This document shows positions 46,731 through 56,369 of a DNA stretch of 64,000 bases, piece after piece. Numbering within the stretch: the stretch's first letter is position 1; every line of letters begins with the position of its first letter. The DNA comes from Methanosphaera stadtmanae (lineage in GTDB: Archaea > Methanobacteriota > Methanobacteria > Methanobacteriales > Methanobacteriaceae): contig SUTQ01000008.1 of NCBI GenBank assembly GCA_015062805.1, forward strand, positions 1 through 64,000, given 5' to 3'. The position numbers and the translations under genes were made by a program. The notes below the pieces were generated by a model that was not told the origin of the DNA, made no database searches, and saw nothing but the letters and a program-made list of their open reading frames with translations.

Positions 46731-48702
46731 ATGAGATTAAACAAGAAACAATTAACCTGTTTCTTCTTAATCATGTTTTTCACTTTAATAAGTTGTTGTG
46801 CAATATCAGCAGCCGATAATGCTGATACAAACACAGTAACTACAACAAACAATGAGGTAACAAATATACAAACTGTTGAACAAACAAAGACAATCCATAA
46901 TTTAGAAACAAAGGGCTCAACAGGTAACATTATTCAAAGTGAAAATGATAATATCGAGGAGACAGCAGATCAAAATGATGTAGAAGATGAAAATAATAAT
47001 ACAAAGGCGATAAATAAAACTAAGATACAAAGTTCAGTTAAAGGTTTACAAACATCTCTTGATTCAAGAGGAACAGTAACATTAACAGATGATGTAAGGT
47101 TATCCAGTGGTATAACACTCACAGGAAACTTAATAATAAATGGTAATGGTCATACTATTACATACACAGGTTCCGGAAATTTATTTACTGCAGGATCATA
47201 TTCAATAACTATGGATGATGTAACAGTAACCGGAGTTAGTAGAGGGTATGTAATAAGTGGTGGTTCAGGTCATAGTCTGACTTCATCCGTGTTTGTTAAT
47301 AATAGGGGTCTTTGGGAAACTACAAGTGGAGAACAAACAGTTTCCATAGTAAATTGTAATGTAAACTGTACAGGTACTGCAATTTACACTAAGGAAGGAA
47401 ACAACCATTGTACCTATACATTATATAATTCAATTTTCCAAGGTCCATACCCAATCATCAGACAGCACAACTGGGCAACATTTAATGGATATAACTTCAT
47501 AATCATTAAAAATGATGGAAAAGCTGTACTAATAACAAAACAAAACTATGAATCTTACAGAGACCAAAACAAAGTTGAAGGAACACAACCGATACATGAA
47601 CAACAACATGCAGTTGTGGACACTACAACCTACACATCAGATGTTAACATAGAAATAACCGCATCGGATGTACATATTAATGAAACCAATGACATCAAAA
47701 TACGATTAACTGCATATGTAAAAGATTGTACAGTTGGTGTACCATATGAATATGTATATTTAACAATAACCTATGCAGATGGAACAACAGAAAACTTACA
47801 GGGAATTACAAATGCTAATGGTGAAGTAACACAATTAACAGACCATGATGGAAAAGTAACCATTCCAATAACTGCTAGTGAAAGTGGAATTGTAAACGTC
47901 AATGTAGATTTTAGAGGTTCAAGATTTGCAGATGACAATGGAGGTAACGAAATTTATTATCCAACAAGCAAATCACAAACATACAATGTTCTAAAACTAC
48001 CAACAAATACAACAGTTTCATTTGATGAAACAACAGCAACACTTGGAGACACAGTACAACTAAAAGCACAGGTTACAAGTACTTACAAAAATTCAACAAA
48101 TTCAACAGTAACTACAACAGTTAATGAAGGAACAATTAAATTCTATTCTGGTTCAACATTAATCGGTGAAGGAAATATAGTTAACGGTCAAGCAACATTT
48201 GATTATACTACAAACATTGCAGGACAAAACAATATCAAAGCAGTATTTAAAGAAACAGATCATTTTACATCTAGTGAATCTACAACAAAAATACTGGAAA
48301 TTCAAAAAGCTAATTCCTATATAACAGTAACAACACCTTACGTTGATACAATAGGAAAAAATGTTAGCTTAACAGCTTCGGTTAAAGATGAACAACAAAA
48401 TCCAATAAATACTGGAAAAATAAGATTTACTTTGGAAAATGGACAATATTTCGACATACCAGTTTCTCAAGGACAAGCAACTTTCACAAATTACATCATA
48501 GAAACAATTGATGATTACACAGTTAAAGCACAATTTATCGAAGATGACAATTATCATTCAAGTGAACAAAAAGATATAATCGTTCAAGGACTTAAAATTC
48601 CTACAGTAACAACTATTGACGAGGTAACAGGTATTGTTGGAAAAGAAGTTACAATCACAGCCAAAGTAAAAAATGAATCAGACAGTTCTAACGTTCCTCA
48701 AG
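46731..48702 (+). pseudogene. N-terminal part of the split adhesin gene
   Basis: Signal peptide (MRLNKKQLTCFFLIMFFTLI to about residue 28), a Thr/Asn/Glu-rich linker, a beta-helix-like part (about 95-250: GNLIINGNGHTITYTGSGNL), then Ig-like units (SFDETTATLGDTVQLKAQV, KIPTVTTIDEVTGIVGKEV). The sequence breaks inside an Ig-like unit at VPQ; the frame runs on with unrelated AT-rich sequence to a stop at 48851, so a truncated protein might be secreted. Joining base 48701 to 42057 completes the Ig-like unit in frame. AAGGTAG precedes the ATG. Confidence 0.85.
48666..48702 (+). repeat. 37-bp direct repeat, right copy
   Basis: Same 37 bases as 42021-42057; bases on both sides differ (A before and A after here, G and G there). 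It ends the adhesin N-part. Sequence after it (48703-49034) is AT-rich without a gene and does not look like the lost end of mntP. Confidence 0.9.
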
Positions 48703-49034
48703 AAAAAACACTATTAATAAAAACAATTAATTATAAAATAGATAATTCACACTATTTTATTTGTCAGCCATTAATCAATATCCGAAAAAACTTATTTACA
48801 ACAATCATAATAAAAAAAAATGAGAATATACAAAAAATTAATAAAAAATGAATTAAACGAAATAAGAACAAATAGTATTCCATTTCAATTAATTAATTAT
48901 TCTGTTTTAAAAATTTCCACAATTTAATTGATATTTCCATCTTATTCATCAAATGATATTGAAACTGTAAAATATATCTTAATTAAAATTTTAAAAAAAA
49001 CTTGAATAATATCCATATTCAGATTCTTTTTATC

Positions 49035-49067
49035 TTTACTTCGCTATACCTTCTATAACGAAGTAAA
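49035..49067. repeat. Dif/loxP-like inverted repeat, right copy
   Basis: Arms identical to the copy at 36528; ACTTCGCTATA, centre CCTTC (5 bp), TATAACGAAGT, followed by the same A-tract. Same orientation as the left copy by its pyrimidine-rich centre. The two bracket 12.5 kb of accessory genes. Confidence 0.55.
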
Positions 49068-49236
49068 AAAAATCAGTAAAACAAGACAATTATTAAAAAC
49101 ACAAAAAAGTAATAGCTGATATATATGGTGTAATTAAAATTCATAAATTTGAATTAAAAAAAGAAAAAAATAAAAGAAAGGTATAATTAAATAAATTTAT
49201 TTTCCAATAAGGTTTATATTCAATAAACCACTTGAG

Positions 49237-50217
49237 TTATATCTCTTCAACTGAATCTTGTTCACCAATATTCTCAGAATCATCAACTTGAATATCATTC
49301 ACAGTTTGTTGATTAATATTAGGAGTACTTACTTCAACATTTAATACTGATAATGAAAATGGATCAACATCAATACTTCCCAGATTAATCTTTTCTCCAT
49401 CAACATCATAATATACGTTGTAGCTATAAATAAATCCACCCATATCATTTAATCTTGCAGGCTCAGATAAATAAGCTCCATGAATATCCAGATTATCTAA
49501 TTCATTCTGAGCTAATTGTCTACATTTTTCTTCGGAAAGTCCGCTAGATGGTTCATTATCAAAAACACAATGAATTAATTTACCGGTATTAGCATCGTAA
49601 ATAATATTACCAAGATCGATTACATATACAACATTATCATCTTTTGTACTGAATAAATCTACCATAAATACTTTTTGATCTTCACCATATTTTTTATATA
49701 ATTCATTTGCTTTGGCAGTGATTTCTTTTTCAGATATTTTAGCTTCAGGCAATGATCCATCATCTTTTTTTAAGGTATAAAAATATTCGGACAATACTCC
49801 TTTAGCTTCAAAACCTTGTGCATCAATCAATTCTGGTTTAACTTTTGCATCAACTTCCAAATGTAATATAGAAACCATTTCATCATATATTTCTTCCACA
49901 TCAACAATATAATAATATGTTCCGTTATCCATTTTATATGGTCCATTTACGGAAACTGTTGCATTAGTAAAAGTAAACATATTTTCATATGCTTTTTTAA
50001 TTTCATCCTTGGAAAGTAATCCTTCAACAGGTTCTGCAGGGGTAACTGGCTTGTTAGCATTTTTTATTTCATCAATAGTTTTTAATTCAGTAACATCACT
50101 TTCATTCATATCAGATATAGTTAAATTTGATGCGTCAGGTAGAACTGTGATACAACCAGATACTGAAACAACACCAACAATTATTAAAATTATCAACAAA
50201 AAGTTTATTTTTTTCAT
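49237..50217 (-). CDS. Lipoprotein with PepSY-like modules
   Basis: 326 residues. Signal peptide with lipobox VSGC (Cys22) anchors it to the outer face of the membrane. Two or three repeated modules follow: SKDEIKKAYENMF with YYYIVDVEEIYDE; SEKEITAKANELY with VYVIDLGNIIYDANTGKLI; SEEKCRQLAQNEL with YSYNVYYDVDGE. This helix-then-sheet pattern matches PepSY-type domains. An acidic tail ends the protein. It is convergent with nothing and divergent from atwA. Related in style to the protein at 28992. Role unknown, probably envelope-associated. Confidence 0.75.
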   Translation of the reverse strand: MKKINFLLIILIIVGVVSVSGCITVLPDASNLTISDMNESDVTELKTIDEIKNANKPVTPAEPVEGLLSKDEIKKAYENMFTFTNATVSVNGPYKMDNGTYYYIVDVEEIYDEMVSILHLEVDAKVKPELIDAQGFEAKGVLSEYFYTLKKDDGSLPEAKISEKEITAKANELYKKYGEDQKVFMVDLFSTKDDNVVYVIDLGNIIYDANTGKLIHCVFDNEPSSGLSEEKCRQLAQNELDNLDIHGAYLSEPARLNDMGGFIYSYNVYYDVDGEKINLGSIDVDPFSLSVLNVEVSTPNINQQTVNDIQVDDSENIGEQDSVEEI

Positions 50218-50460
50218 ACAATCACATTATATTTATTATTTAAAGAATTATTTCTAATAATATATATTTCAATAACATATAAAAGATTTCTTCAAGTATA
50301 AACAATACTATGTTAAAAAAAAATCAAAAGTAATGATAAACTTAAATAGTGAAACTATTTTTATCACCACAGAAATAGAAAATAGGATATAAACTCAAAT
50401 TTAATTATGGATTATTTACAATATAATAATAGAAGAAATTTCAAAAAAGGACGCTGAAAT

Positions 50461-52143
50461 ATGATTAAGGTAGAAAATTTAACAAAAATTTACAAATTAA
50501 ATGATAATAACCGAATCAAAGCTTTAGATAACGTATCATTTGAAATAGAAGATAACGAAATTTTTGGTATTATGGGAATAAGTGGTTCTGGAAAGTCCAC
50601 ATTAATGCGAATTTTAAGAGGAGTAGAACCATTTGATGAAGGAACAATCACTATCGGTGATATGGTAATCACTCCAAAAACATATAACAATTACAAAAAT
50701 GAATTGAAAGAAAAGACAGCAATTCACTTACAGAGATCTTTTGGATTATGGTCTAAAACTGCTGTTGAAAATGTCATTCATAAATTATATGGAATCAAAT
50801 CAGGAGACGAAACAACTGCAGATATCACTAACATTAAAGATGAATATATGGATGAAGCATTAGATATCTTAGAAACAGTTGGTTTGAAAGAAAAAGCAAA
50901 CCATTTTGCACCGGTACTTAGTGGTGGTGAAAAACAAAGATTAGTTCTTGCCAGACAACTGGCAAAGAAACCAGAAATATTACTTTTAGATGAACCTGCT
51001 ACAATGAGCAGTCCTAAAAAGAGAAAAGAAGTTTTAGATACCATCAAACGAATAAATGAAAAATATAATACAACCGTTATTATCGTTTCTCATCAACCTG
51101 AAATCCAGGAATATATGGCTGATAGAATTATGTTGATGTTCAATGGTTCTGTCATTGAAATAGATAGTCCTAAAAAAGTTATTGATGACTTTTTAAAAGA
51201 TGAAGAAGACATATATCCTATAGCAGAATTAGATAGAACTGAACCAATCATAAAGGTTAATAATTTAATGAGAGATTTCTACCTTTACAGGGGAGGACAT
51301 GTGTTAACTATTGAAGATGTCAGTTTTGAAGTTAATAAAGGTGAAATTTTATCCATTATTGGTCCTACAGGTTCTGGTAAGACAGAAATATTAAAAATGA
51401 TGGCTGGTTTTGAATTACCAGATAGTGGAAGTATTGAAATTTTTACTGAAGATAATTGGATAAAAATGGATGAATATGGAGAAAACAGGATGCAAATTAG
51501 AAAAAATATGGGTTTTATGCACCAAGAATTTGCATTAACTCCACATACTCCAATTATTGAACAATTAAGGTATAAGATATCACCTAAAACAGAGGATACA
51601 TATAAACATGCTTTAGAAAAAGCTGATGAACTGGGAATTAGCAAAGAATCCTTAGACATATTGTATCAATTAACTGATTTATCTAAAGATGAAGCAATAT
51701 TAAAATTAGAAAAAATCAATTTAGGTCCTGAAATTTTAAATATATTATTCCCTAAAATCGATACAAAAGAAGTACTTGAATATGCAAAACCAGTATTTGA
51801 AGCTCTTGATTTACCTTTACCATTACTTACAAGACAATTCATAGAATTATCCGGTGGACAAAAAGTAAGAGTTGCCATGGCTACTGTTTTAGCATCAAAA
51901 CCAGACATATTGATTCTTGATGAACCATTCGGTGATTTAGATCCAGTCACTTTAAGACAAGTAGCAAACTCCCTTAAAAAAATAAATGAGGAATTCGGAA
52001 CAACAATTGTCCTCGTTAGTCACACAATGGAATTTGTTAAAGAAGTTTCTACCAGGAGTATCTTAATAAACAAAGGTAAACTTATAGAAGAAGGAAATCC
52101 TGAAAAAGTAACTGATGACTTTATTAAAATGGAATTAGAATAG
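50461..52143 (+). CDS. atwA: Methyl-coenzyme M reductase activation component A2 (ABC ATPase)
   Basis: Soluble protein with two ABC ATPase domains, 560 residues, which powers reductive activation of methyl-coenzyme M reductase. Domain 1: Walker A GISGSGKST (about 42-50), signature LSGGEKQR, Walker B EILLLDEPATMSSPKKR. Domain 2: GPTGSGKT (about 298-305), a long helical insertion (about 375-445) typical of A2, LSGGQKVR, LILDEPFGDLDP. No membrane subunit is nearby, which fits A2 rather than a transporter. GGACGCTGA precedes the ATG. uspA follows with its ribosome-binding site overlapping the stop. Confidence 0.93.
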   Translation: MIKVENLTKIYKLNDNNRIKALDNVSFEIEDNEIFGIMGISGSGKSTLMRILRGVEPFDEGTITIGDMVITPKTYNNYKNELKEKTAIHLQRSFGLWSKTAVENVIHKLYGIKSGDETTADITNIKDEYMDEALDILETVGLKEKANHFAPVLSGGEKQRLVLARQLAKKPEILLLDEPATMSSPKKRKEVLDTIKRINEKYNTTVIIVSHQPEIQEYMADRIMLMFNGSVIEIDSPKKVIDDFLKDEEDIYPIAELDRTEPIIKVNNLMRDFYLYRGGHVLTIEDVSFEVNKGEILSIIGPTGSGKTEILKMMAGFELPDSGSIEIFTEDNWIKMDEYGENRMQIRKNMGFMHQEFALTPHTPIIEQLRYKISPKTEDTYKHALEKADELGISKESLDILYQLTDLSKDEAILKLEKINLGPEILNILFPKIDTKEVLEYAKPVFEALDLPLPLLTRQFIELSGGQKVRVAMATVLASKPDILILDEPFGDLDPVTLRQVANSLKKINEEFGTTIVLVSHTMEFVKEVSTRSILINKGKLIEEGNPEKVTDDFIKMELE

Positions 52144-52152
52144 GTGAAAATT

Positions 52153-52548
52153 ATGTTTGAAAGAATATTAGTGCCAACAGATGGTTCTGATTTAGCAAAA
52201 AAAGCTGGATTTGAAGCAGTTAATGTGGCTAAAAAGTTGAATGGAAAAGTAATTGTAACACATATTATAGACCAGACTTTAACTAAACCTTATGAAGTTT
52301 TAGAAAATCAAGGACGTGAATATATTAAAGTAATCACAGATTATGCCTTGGAAAATGAAGTTGAATGTGAAAGCATGATAATATTCGGAAGTCCGAAGTA
52401 TGATATTGTTAAATTAACTAGAAAAAGTGAAGCAGATTCTGTAATGTTAGGAACCCATGGAAAAACTGGTTTAAAAAGTACATTACTAGGAAGTTTCGCA
52501 CAAAATGTTATAAGTACAATAGATTTACCGATTATTCTAATCAAATAA
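52153..52548 (+). CDS. Universal stress protein UspA family
   Basis: 131-residue nucleotide-binding protein. FERILVPTDGSDLAKKAGFE opens the fold and VMLGTHGKTGLKSTLLGSFA is the ATP-binding G-x2-G-x9-G(S/T) motif, ending VISTIDLPIILIK. I use the ATG at 52153 since GGTGA at 52143-52147 is the ribosome-binding site and overlaps the atwA stop. Co-transcription with atwA suggests a link to MCR activation or stress control, which is inference. Its end overlaps cbiZ by 12 bp. Confidence 0.92.
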   Translation: MFERILVPTDGSDLAKKAGFEAVNVAKKLNGKVIVTHIIDQTLTKPYEVLENQGREYIKVITDYALENEVECESMIIFGSPKYDIVKLTRKSEADSVMLGTHGKTGLKSTLLGSFAQNVISTIDLPIILIK

Positions 52549-53595
52549 ATGTCGATTAACAGAAGTTATTAACAAATCAAGTATATCTTCTATATTTTCT
52601 ATTTTTTTATTTTCTATAGATACTCCCAAATAAGATGTTAACAAAATGTTAACAGGAATTAATATATCATTTATGTCCAACAAACCCAACTGAACCTCAT
52701 CAATTAAATTTATTACGCTACTAACAAAGGCAACGTTTTGGCTGTTTTTATTAAATTTATAAAAATTATATAGATAATCCTCTTTATCAGAAACCACTTG
52801 AATATAAAAATCATCAAAGCCAATATTAAAACGAGACAATCGACTCAATACTGTTTTTTGAAAATCCTCGGACATGAAAGTTTGCAAATATAATGCTTCT
52901 TTTGTTGCTTCACGAACACTTTTTGCTATCAATTCACCCAATTTAGAATGTTTTCCAGCATTTTCTAAATGATTATCACTATCCTTGTTAGAAATTATAC
53001 ATATTCCATCAGTGCCCGTACCCGTAGCAATATTGGATGAATATTGACTTTCAATTTTTAAATCTTGAAGAACAGAACTTTTAGCTTCAGTAGCTGTAAT
53101 AGAAGCAGTGACTAAAGAACCATCCTGCAAATTTGCATCAATAATCGTGATAATGTTAATTGTTCCAAAATGATTGAAATAATTATTATTATATTCGTAA
53201 AAAGAAGCATTATCACCTGCTTTAACTGCATTTTTATCTGCACCTGCAGTAACAATTGAAGTAACTTTTAATTCTTCATATTTTTTAATGGATATAGCTA
53301 AATTATCCATACAGGCTGAAGTTAAGAGTCCAGTAGTTTTTTCAGGATTTAAACCCAAATATTTAAATTTATTCTTTTGGAAATCGTTAAAATCCCCATC
53401 AGACACATCATCATAATCTGTACCATCTACAGTTAAATTTACAACATTTTCCATATTATGACAAATTCCTCCATTTAGCCATGAGGATATTAACAAATTA
53501 TTATCTTTTTTTAAATTTATAACAATAGAATCTTCTCTTTTTATTAAATTAAAAAATAAGTCGTTAATTATTGTCGCAGAAAAGTCTTTAATCAT
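52537..53595 (-). CDS. cbiZ: Adenosylcobinamide amidohydrolase CbiZ
   Basis: Archaeal enzyme that cleaves the side chain of salvaged adenosylcobinamide to cobyric acid, 352 residues. Family motifs: LISSWLNGGICHNMENVVNL, GLLTSACMDNLAI, IVTAGADKNAVKAGD, ATEAKSSVLQDL, ATGTGTDGICIIS and GKHSKLGELIAKSV, all within the first 230 residues. The last 120 residues are an extra helical part without a motif I know. Methanogens using methanol or methyl-CoM pathways need corrinoids, so salvage is expected. A tandem pair of GTTAAC sites lies in the coding sequence at 52636-52655. Confidence 0.9.
   Translation of the reverse strand: MIKDFSATIINDLFFNLIKREDSIVINLKKDNNLLISSWLNGGICHNMENVVNLTVDGTDYDDVSDGDFNDFQKNKFKYLGLNPEKTTGLLTSACMDNLAISIKKYEELKVTSIVTAGADKNAVKAGDNASFYEYNNNYFNHFGTINIITIIDANLQDGSLVTASITATEAKSSVLQDLKIESQYSSNIATGTGTDGICIISNKDSDNHLENAGKHSKLGELIAKSVREATKEALYLQTFMSEDFQKTVLSRLSRFNIGFDDFYIQVVSDKEDYLYNFYKFNKNSQNVAFVSSVINLIDEVQLGLLDINDILIPVNILLTSYLGVSIENKKIENIEDILDLLITSVNRHLFD
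52636..52655. repeat. Satellite GTTAAC pair inside cbiZ
   Basis: ATGTTAACAAAATGTTAACA, with two GTTAAC cores 11 bp apart (52637 and 52648). The same 20 bases occur at the start of the array at 55723. Single GTTAAC cores also lie at 54139 and 54244 in nadM. Confidence 0.6.
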
Positions 53596-53613
53596 AAATA
53601 ATACACCAAAAAA

Positions 53614-53685
53614 TAGTCCTTAGCGGAGTCGAACCGCTGTCACAAGATCCAGAGTCTCGTAGGATTGCCACTACCCTAAAGGACT
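53614..53685 (-). tRNA. tRNA-Gln (anticodon CUG)
   Basis: 72-nt cloverleaf on the minus strand. Acceptor AGTCCTT pairs with AAGGACT, discriminator A, no encoded CCA. D arm AGGG...TCCT, anticodon stem CGAGA/TCTTG with loop CTCTGGA giving anticodon CTG, T arm AGCGG-TTCGACT-CCGCT. The A1-U72 pair and general form fit archaeal tRNA-Gln. No intron. Confidence 0.95.
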
Positions 53686-53959
53686 ATGTTAAAAAAAACT
53701 ATATAATATTATATAAAATAATCTATTTAAAGTTTTTTAAATGTTTATTAAATATCTTTTTTTGAATGAATAAAAAAAAATTAAATTATTAAAGAAAATA
53801 AAAAAAAAGTATTCAAATTTCATAAATGATTAAATAAATATCAAGAAAATTAAATTTTTAAATGTAATAACTTAATAATTGTCTAATAATGATTGAAAAG
53901 TATAAATAATAGAAAAAAATAAAATAGATAACAATTATTAGAAATTTATCAAAAAGTGA

Positions 53960-54502
<543 letters not shown>

Positions 54503-54520
54503 TAAAATGAGATGTTAAAA

Positions 54521-55690
54521 ATGGGCTTTATTAGAGATAGTATCCATGGAGATTTGCATTTAACAGATTTCGAATTAAAAATTTTGGATACTGTTGAAAT
54601 GCAAAGACTTAGACGTATAAAACAATTGGGTTTTACAAATTTAGTATATCCTGGTGCAAATCATACAAGATTTGAACATTCTATAGGAACCCTCTTTTTA
54701 GCAAATAAAGTTGGAAATACCTTGGAATTGGACAAAGAAGTAGTGGAATTACTTAGAATTTGTGGTCTTTTACATGATATAGGTCATTCACCGTTTTCAC
54801 ACGTATCTGAAAGAGCATTAAAACATAAACATGAATACGTTACTAAAGAAATTATTTCAGATTCCAGCATTACAGACATAGTTGAAGAACAATTCGATGT
54901 AAAATTAATTGAAAGTATTATTGATGGAAAAACAAAATATGGGAAAATAATATCTGGAGATTTAGATGTTGATCGTATGGATTATTTAGCTAGAGATTCA
55001 TATTACACAGGAGTTGCATATGGAGTAATTGATACTGAAAGATTAATATATGGTTTAACTTATGACAATGATGATTTAGTATTGTCACCCAAAGGTGTTC
55101 AAGCAGCAGAATCAACTTTGTTAGCAAGATATTTCATGTATCCAACTGTTTACCAACACCATACTACCAGAATAGTAAACAGTATGTTCAGAGTATCATT
55201 ATCCAGACTTTTAGAAGATAACGTTATAGAAGAAGAACAACTTAAATACTTGGACGACGGAGACTTAATAAATATAACACGTAATACTCCCGGACTCCCC
55301 GAAAAAACCATGAAAAACTTAGATACAAGACATTTATACAAGAAAACAGATACAATTAACCTTGCACAATTCGAAGAACCTTCATTAATTGTTGAAATGG
55401 ATAAAAAATATTTGACCGAAGCTGAAGAATCTATCGCAGCTAAATTGGATTTAGAACCAGAAGAAGTAATAATTGATATGCCTGAAGAATTATCTTTCAA
55501 AAAAATGAATATTAAAGTTGAAACTGATGAAGGATTGAAACCATTAACACAAGTATCAACGATTATTGATTCTTTGAAACAAGCACAATATAATTATGCT
55601 GACCTTGCATTATTCATGTCACCCGAAAATAAAAAGAGAGCCCTAGAAAAAAATATAAGATTAACAGACTATTTGACAATACCATGTTAA
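54521..55690 (+). CDS. HD-domain phosphohydrolase, dGTPase-like
   Basis: 389-residue metal-dependent phosphohydrolase. MGFIRDSIHGDLHLTDFELK is the usual start of this archaeal/eukaryotic SAMHD1-like family; RRIKQLGFTNLVYPGANHTRFEHSIG supplies the first His, LLHDIGHSPFSHVSE is the HD pair, and SGDLDVDRMDYLARDSYYTG the last Asp. Members hydrolyse dNTPs. ATG at 54521 is chosen over 54512 because it matches homologous starts and has GAGATG upstream. Probably co-transcribed with nadM. The phased array starts 34 bp after its stop. Confidence 0.9.
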   Translation: MGFIRDSIHGDLHLTDFELKILDTVEMQRLRRIKQLGFTNLVYPGANHTRFEHSIGTLFLANKVGNTLELDKEVVELLRICGLLHDIGHSPFSHVSERALKHKHEYVTKEIISDSSITDIVEEQFDVKLIESIIDGKTKYGKIISGDLDVDRMDYLARDSYYTGVAYGVIDTERLIYGLTYDNDDLVLSPKGVQAAESTLLARYFMYPTVYQHHTTRIVNSMFRVSLSRLLEDNVIEEEQLKYLDDGDLINITRNTPGLPEKTMKNLDTRHLYKKTDTINLAQFEEPSLIVEMDKKYLTEAEESIAAKLDLEPEEVIIDMPEELSFKKMNIKVETDEGLKPLTQVSTIIDSLKQAQYNYADLALFMSPENKKRALEKNIRLTDYLTIPC

Positions 55691-55723
55691 TAGTAAATCT
55701 TTTTAAAACAATAAATTTTTTAT

Positions 55724-56329
55724 GTTAACAAAATGTTAACAATTTGTTTAACTCTTAAAAATAGTTAACAATCTTTTTTTTGAAACTTTTTTTTTGAAAA
55801 CATAATGTTAACAAAACAAATAATTAGTTAACAGAGATCTTGAAAATTTTTTTAATTTAGATAATACCCGAGATTGCTGTTAACATTTGCAAACTTTTTT
55901 TAAACAATAAAATTTGAATTTATTATCTTGTTAACAAAATACAAAAAAATGAAAACTGCTAAAACATAACCAAATTATCATTTTAAAACAGTTTAGTTTA
56001 TAATAATATCATTAAGAATATTGATGTTAACAAAAGTTAACAATAAAAACCATATAGTTAATTAAATATTTTTTAATGTTAACAATTAAAATATTATGTT
56101 AACAAAAAATTTAAAAATCAAAACATATTGAAAAATATTAAAACATTTGTTAACAATATTTATATAGTAGGCAGTATAAAAATATGTATAGGAAAAAATG
56201 TTAACAAAAAGTTAACTCTAAAAACATGATAAAAAATCAGAATTCTAAAAAATACGGAAGATGAAAGATTCTCAGATATTATGTTTTCAGTCTTTTATTA
56301 ATTGTTTTCATTGTTAACAAAAAGTTAAC
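55724..56329. repeat. Helically phased GTTAAC iteron array
   Basis: Sixteen exact GTTAAC cores, nearly all within GTTAACA(A/T), start at 55724, 55735, 55764, 55807, 55827, 55879, 55930, 56026, 56036, 56078, 56098, 56149, 56200, 56211, 56313 and 56324. Spacings are near multiples of about 10.35 bp. Near matches at 55746, 56057 and 56344 fall on the same phase. There is no gene in this 680-bp gap. The pattern fits binding of many regulator dimers on one DNA face. Confidence 0.85.
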
Positions 56330-56369
56330 ATTTACCGATTATTGTTAATAAAAAAAATAAGGTGTATTT

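Noticed and set aside
48703-49034. Lost 3' end of mntP on the right side of the permuted adhesin
   Set aside because: None of the three forward frames shows the expected C-terminal helix, so simple precise integration into mntP is not proven.
55691-56369. Chromosomal replication origin
   Set aside because: The gap is AT-rich with iterons, but no orc1/cdc6 gene is near, and the repeats do not resemble the ORB or mini-ORB elements known from Methanobacteriales. Kept only as a lesser alternative to a partition site.
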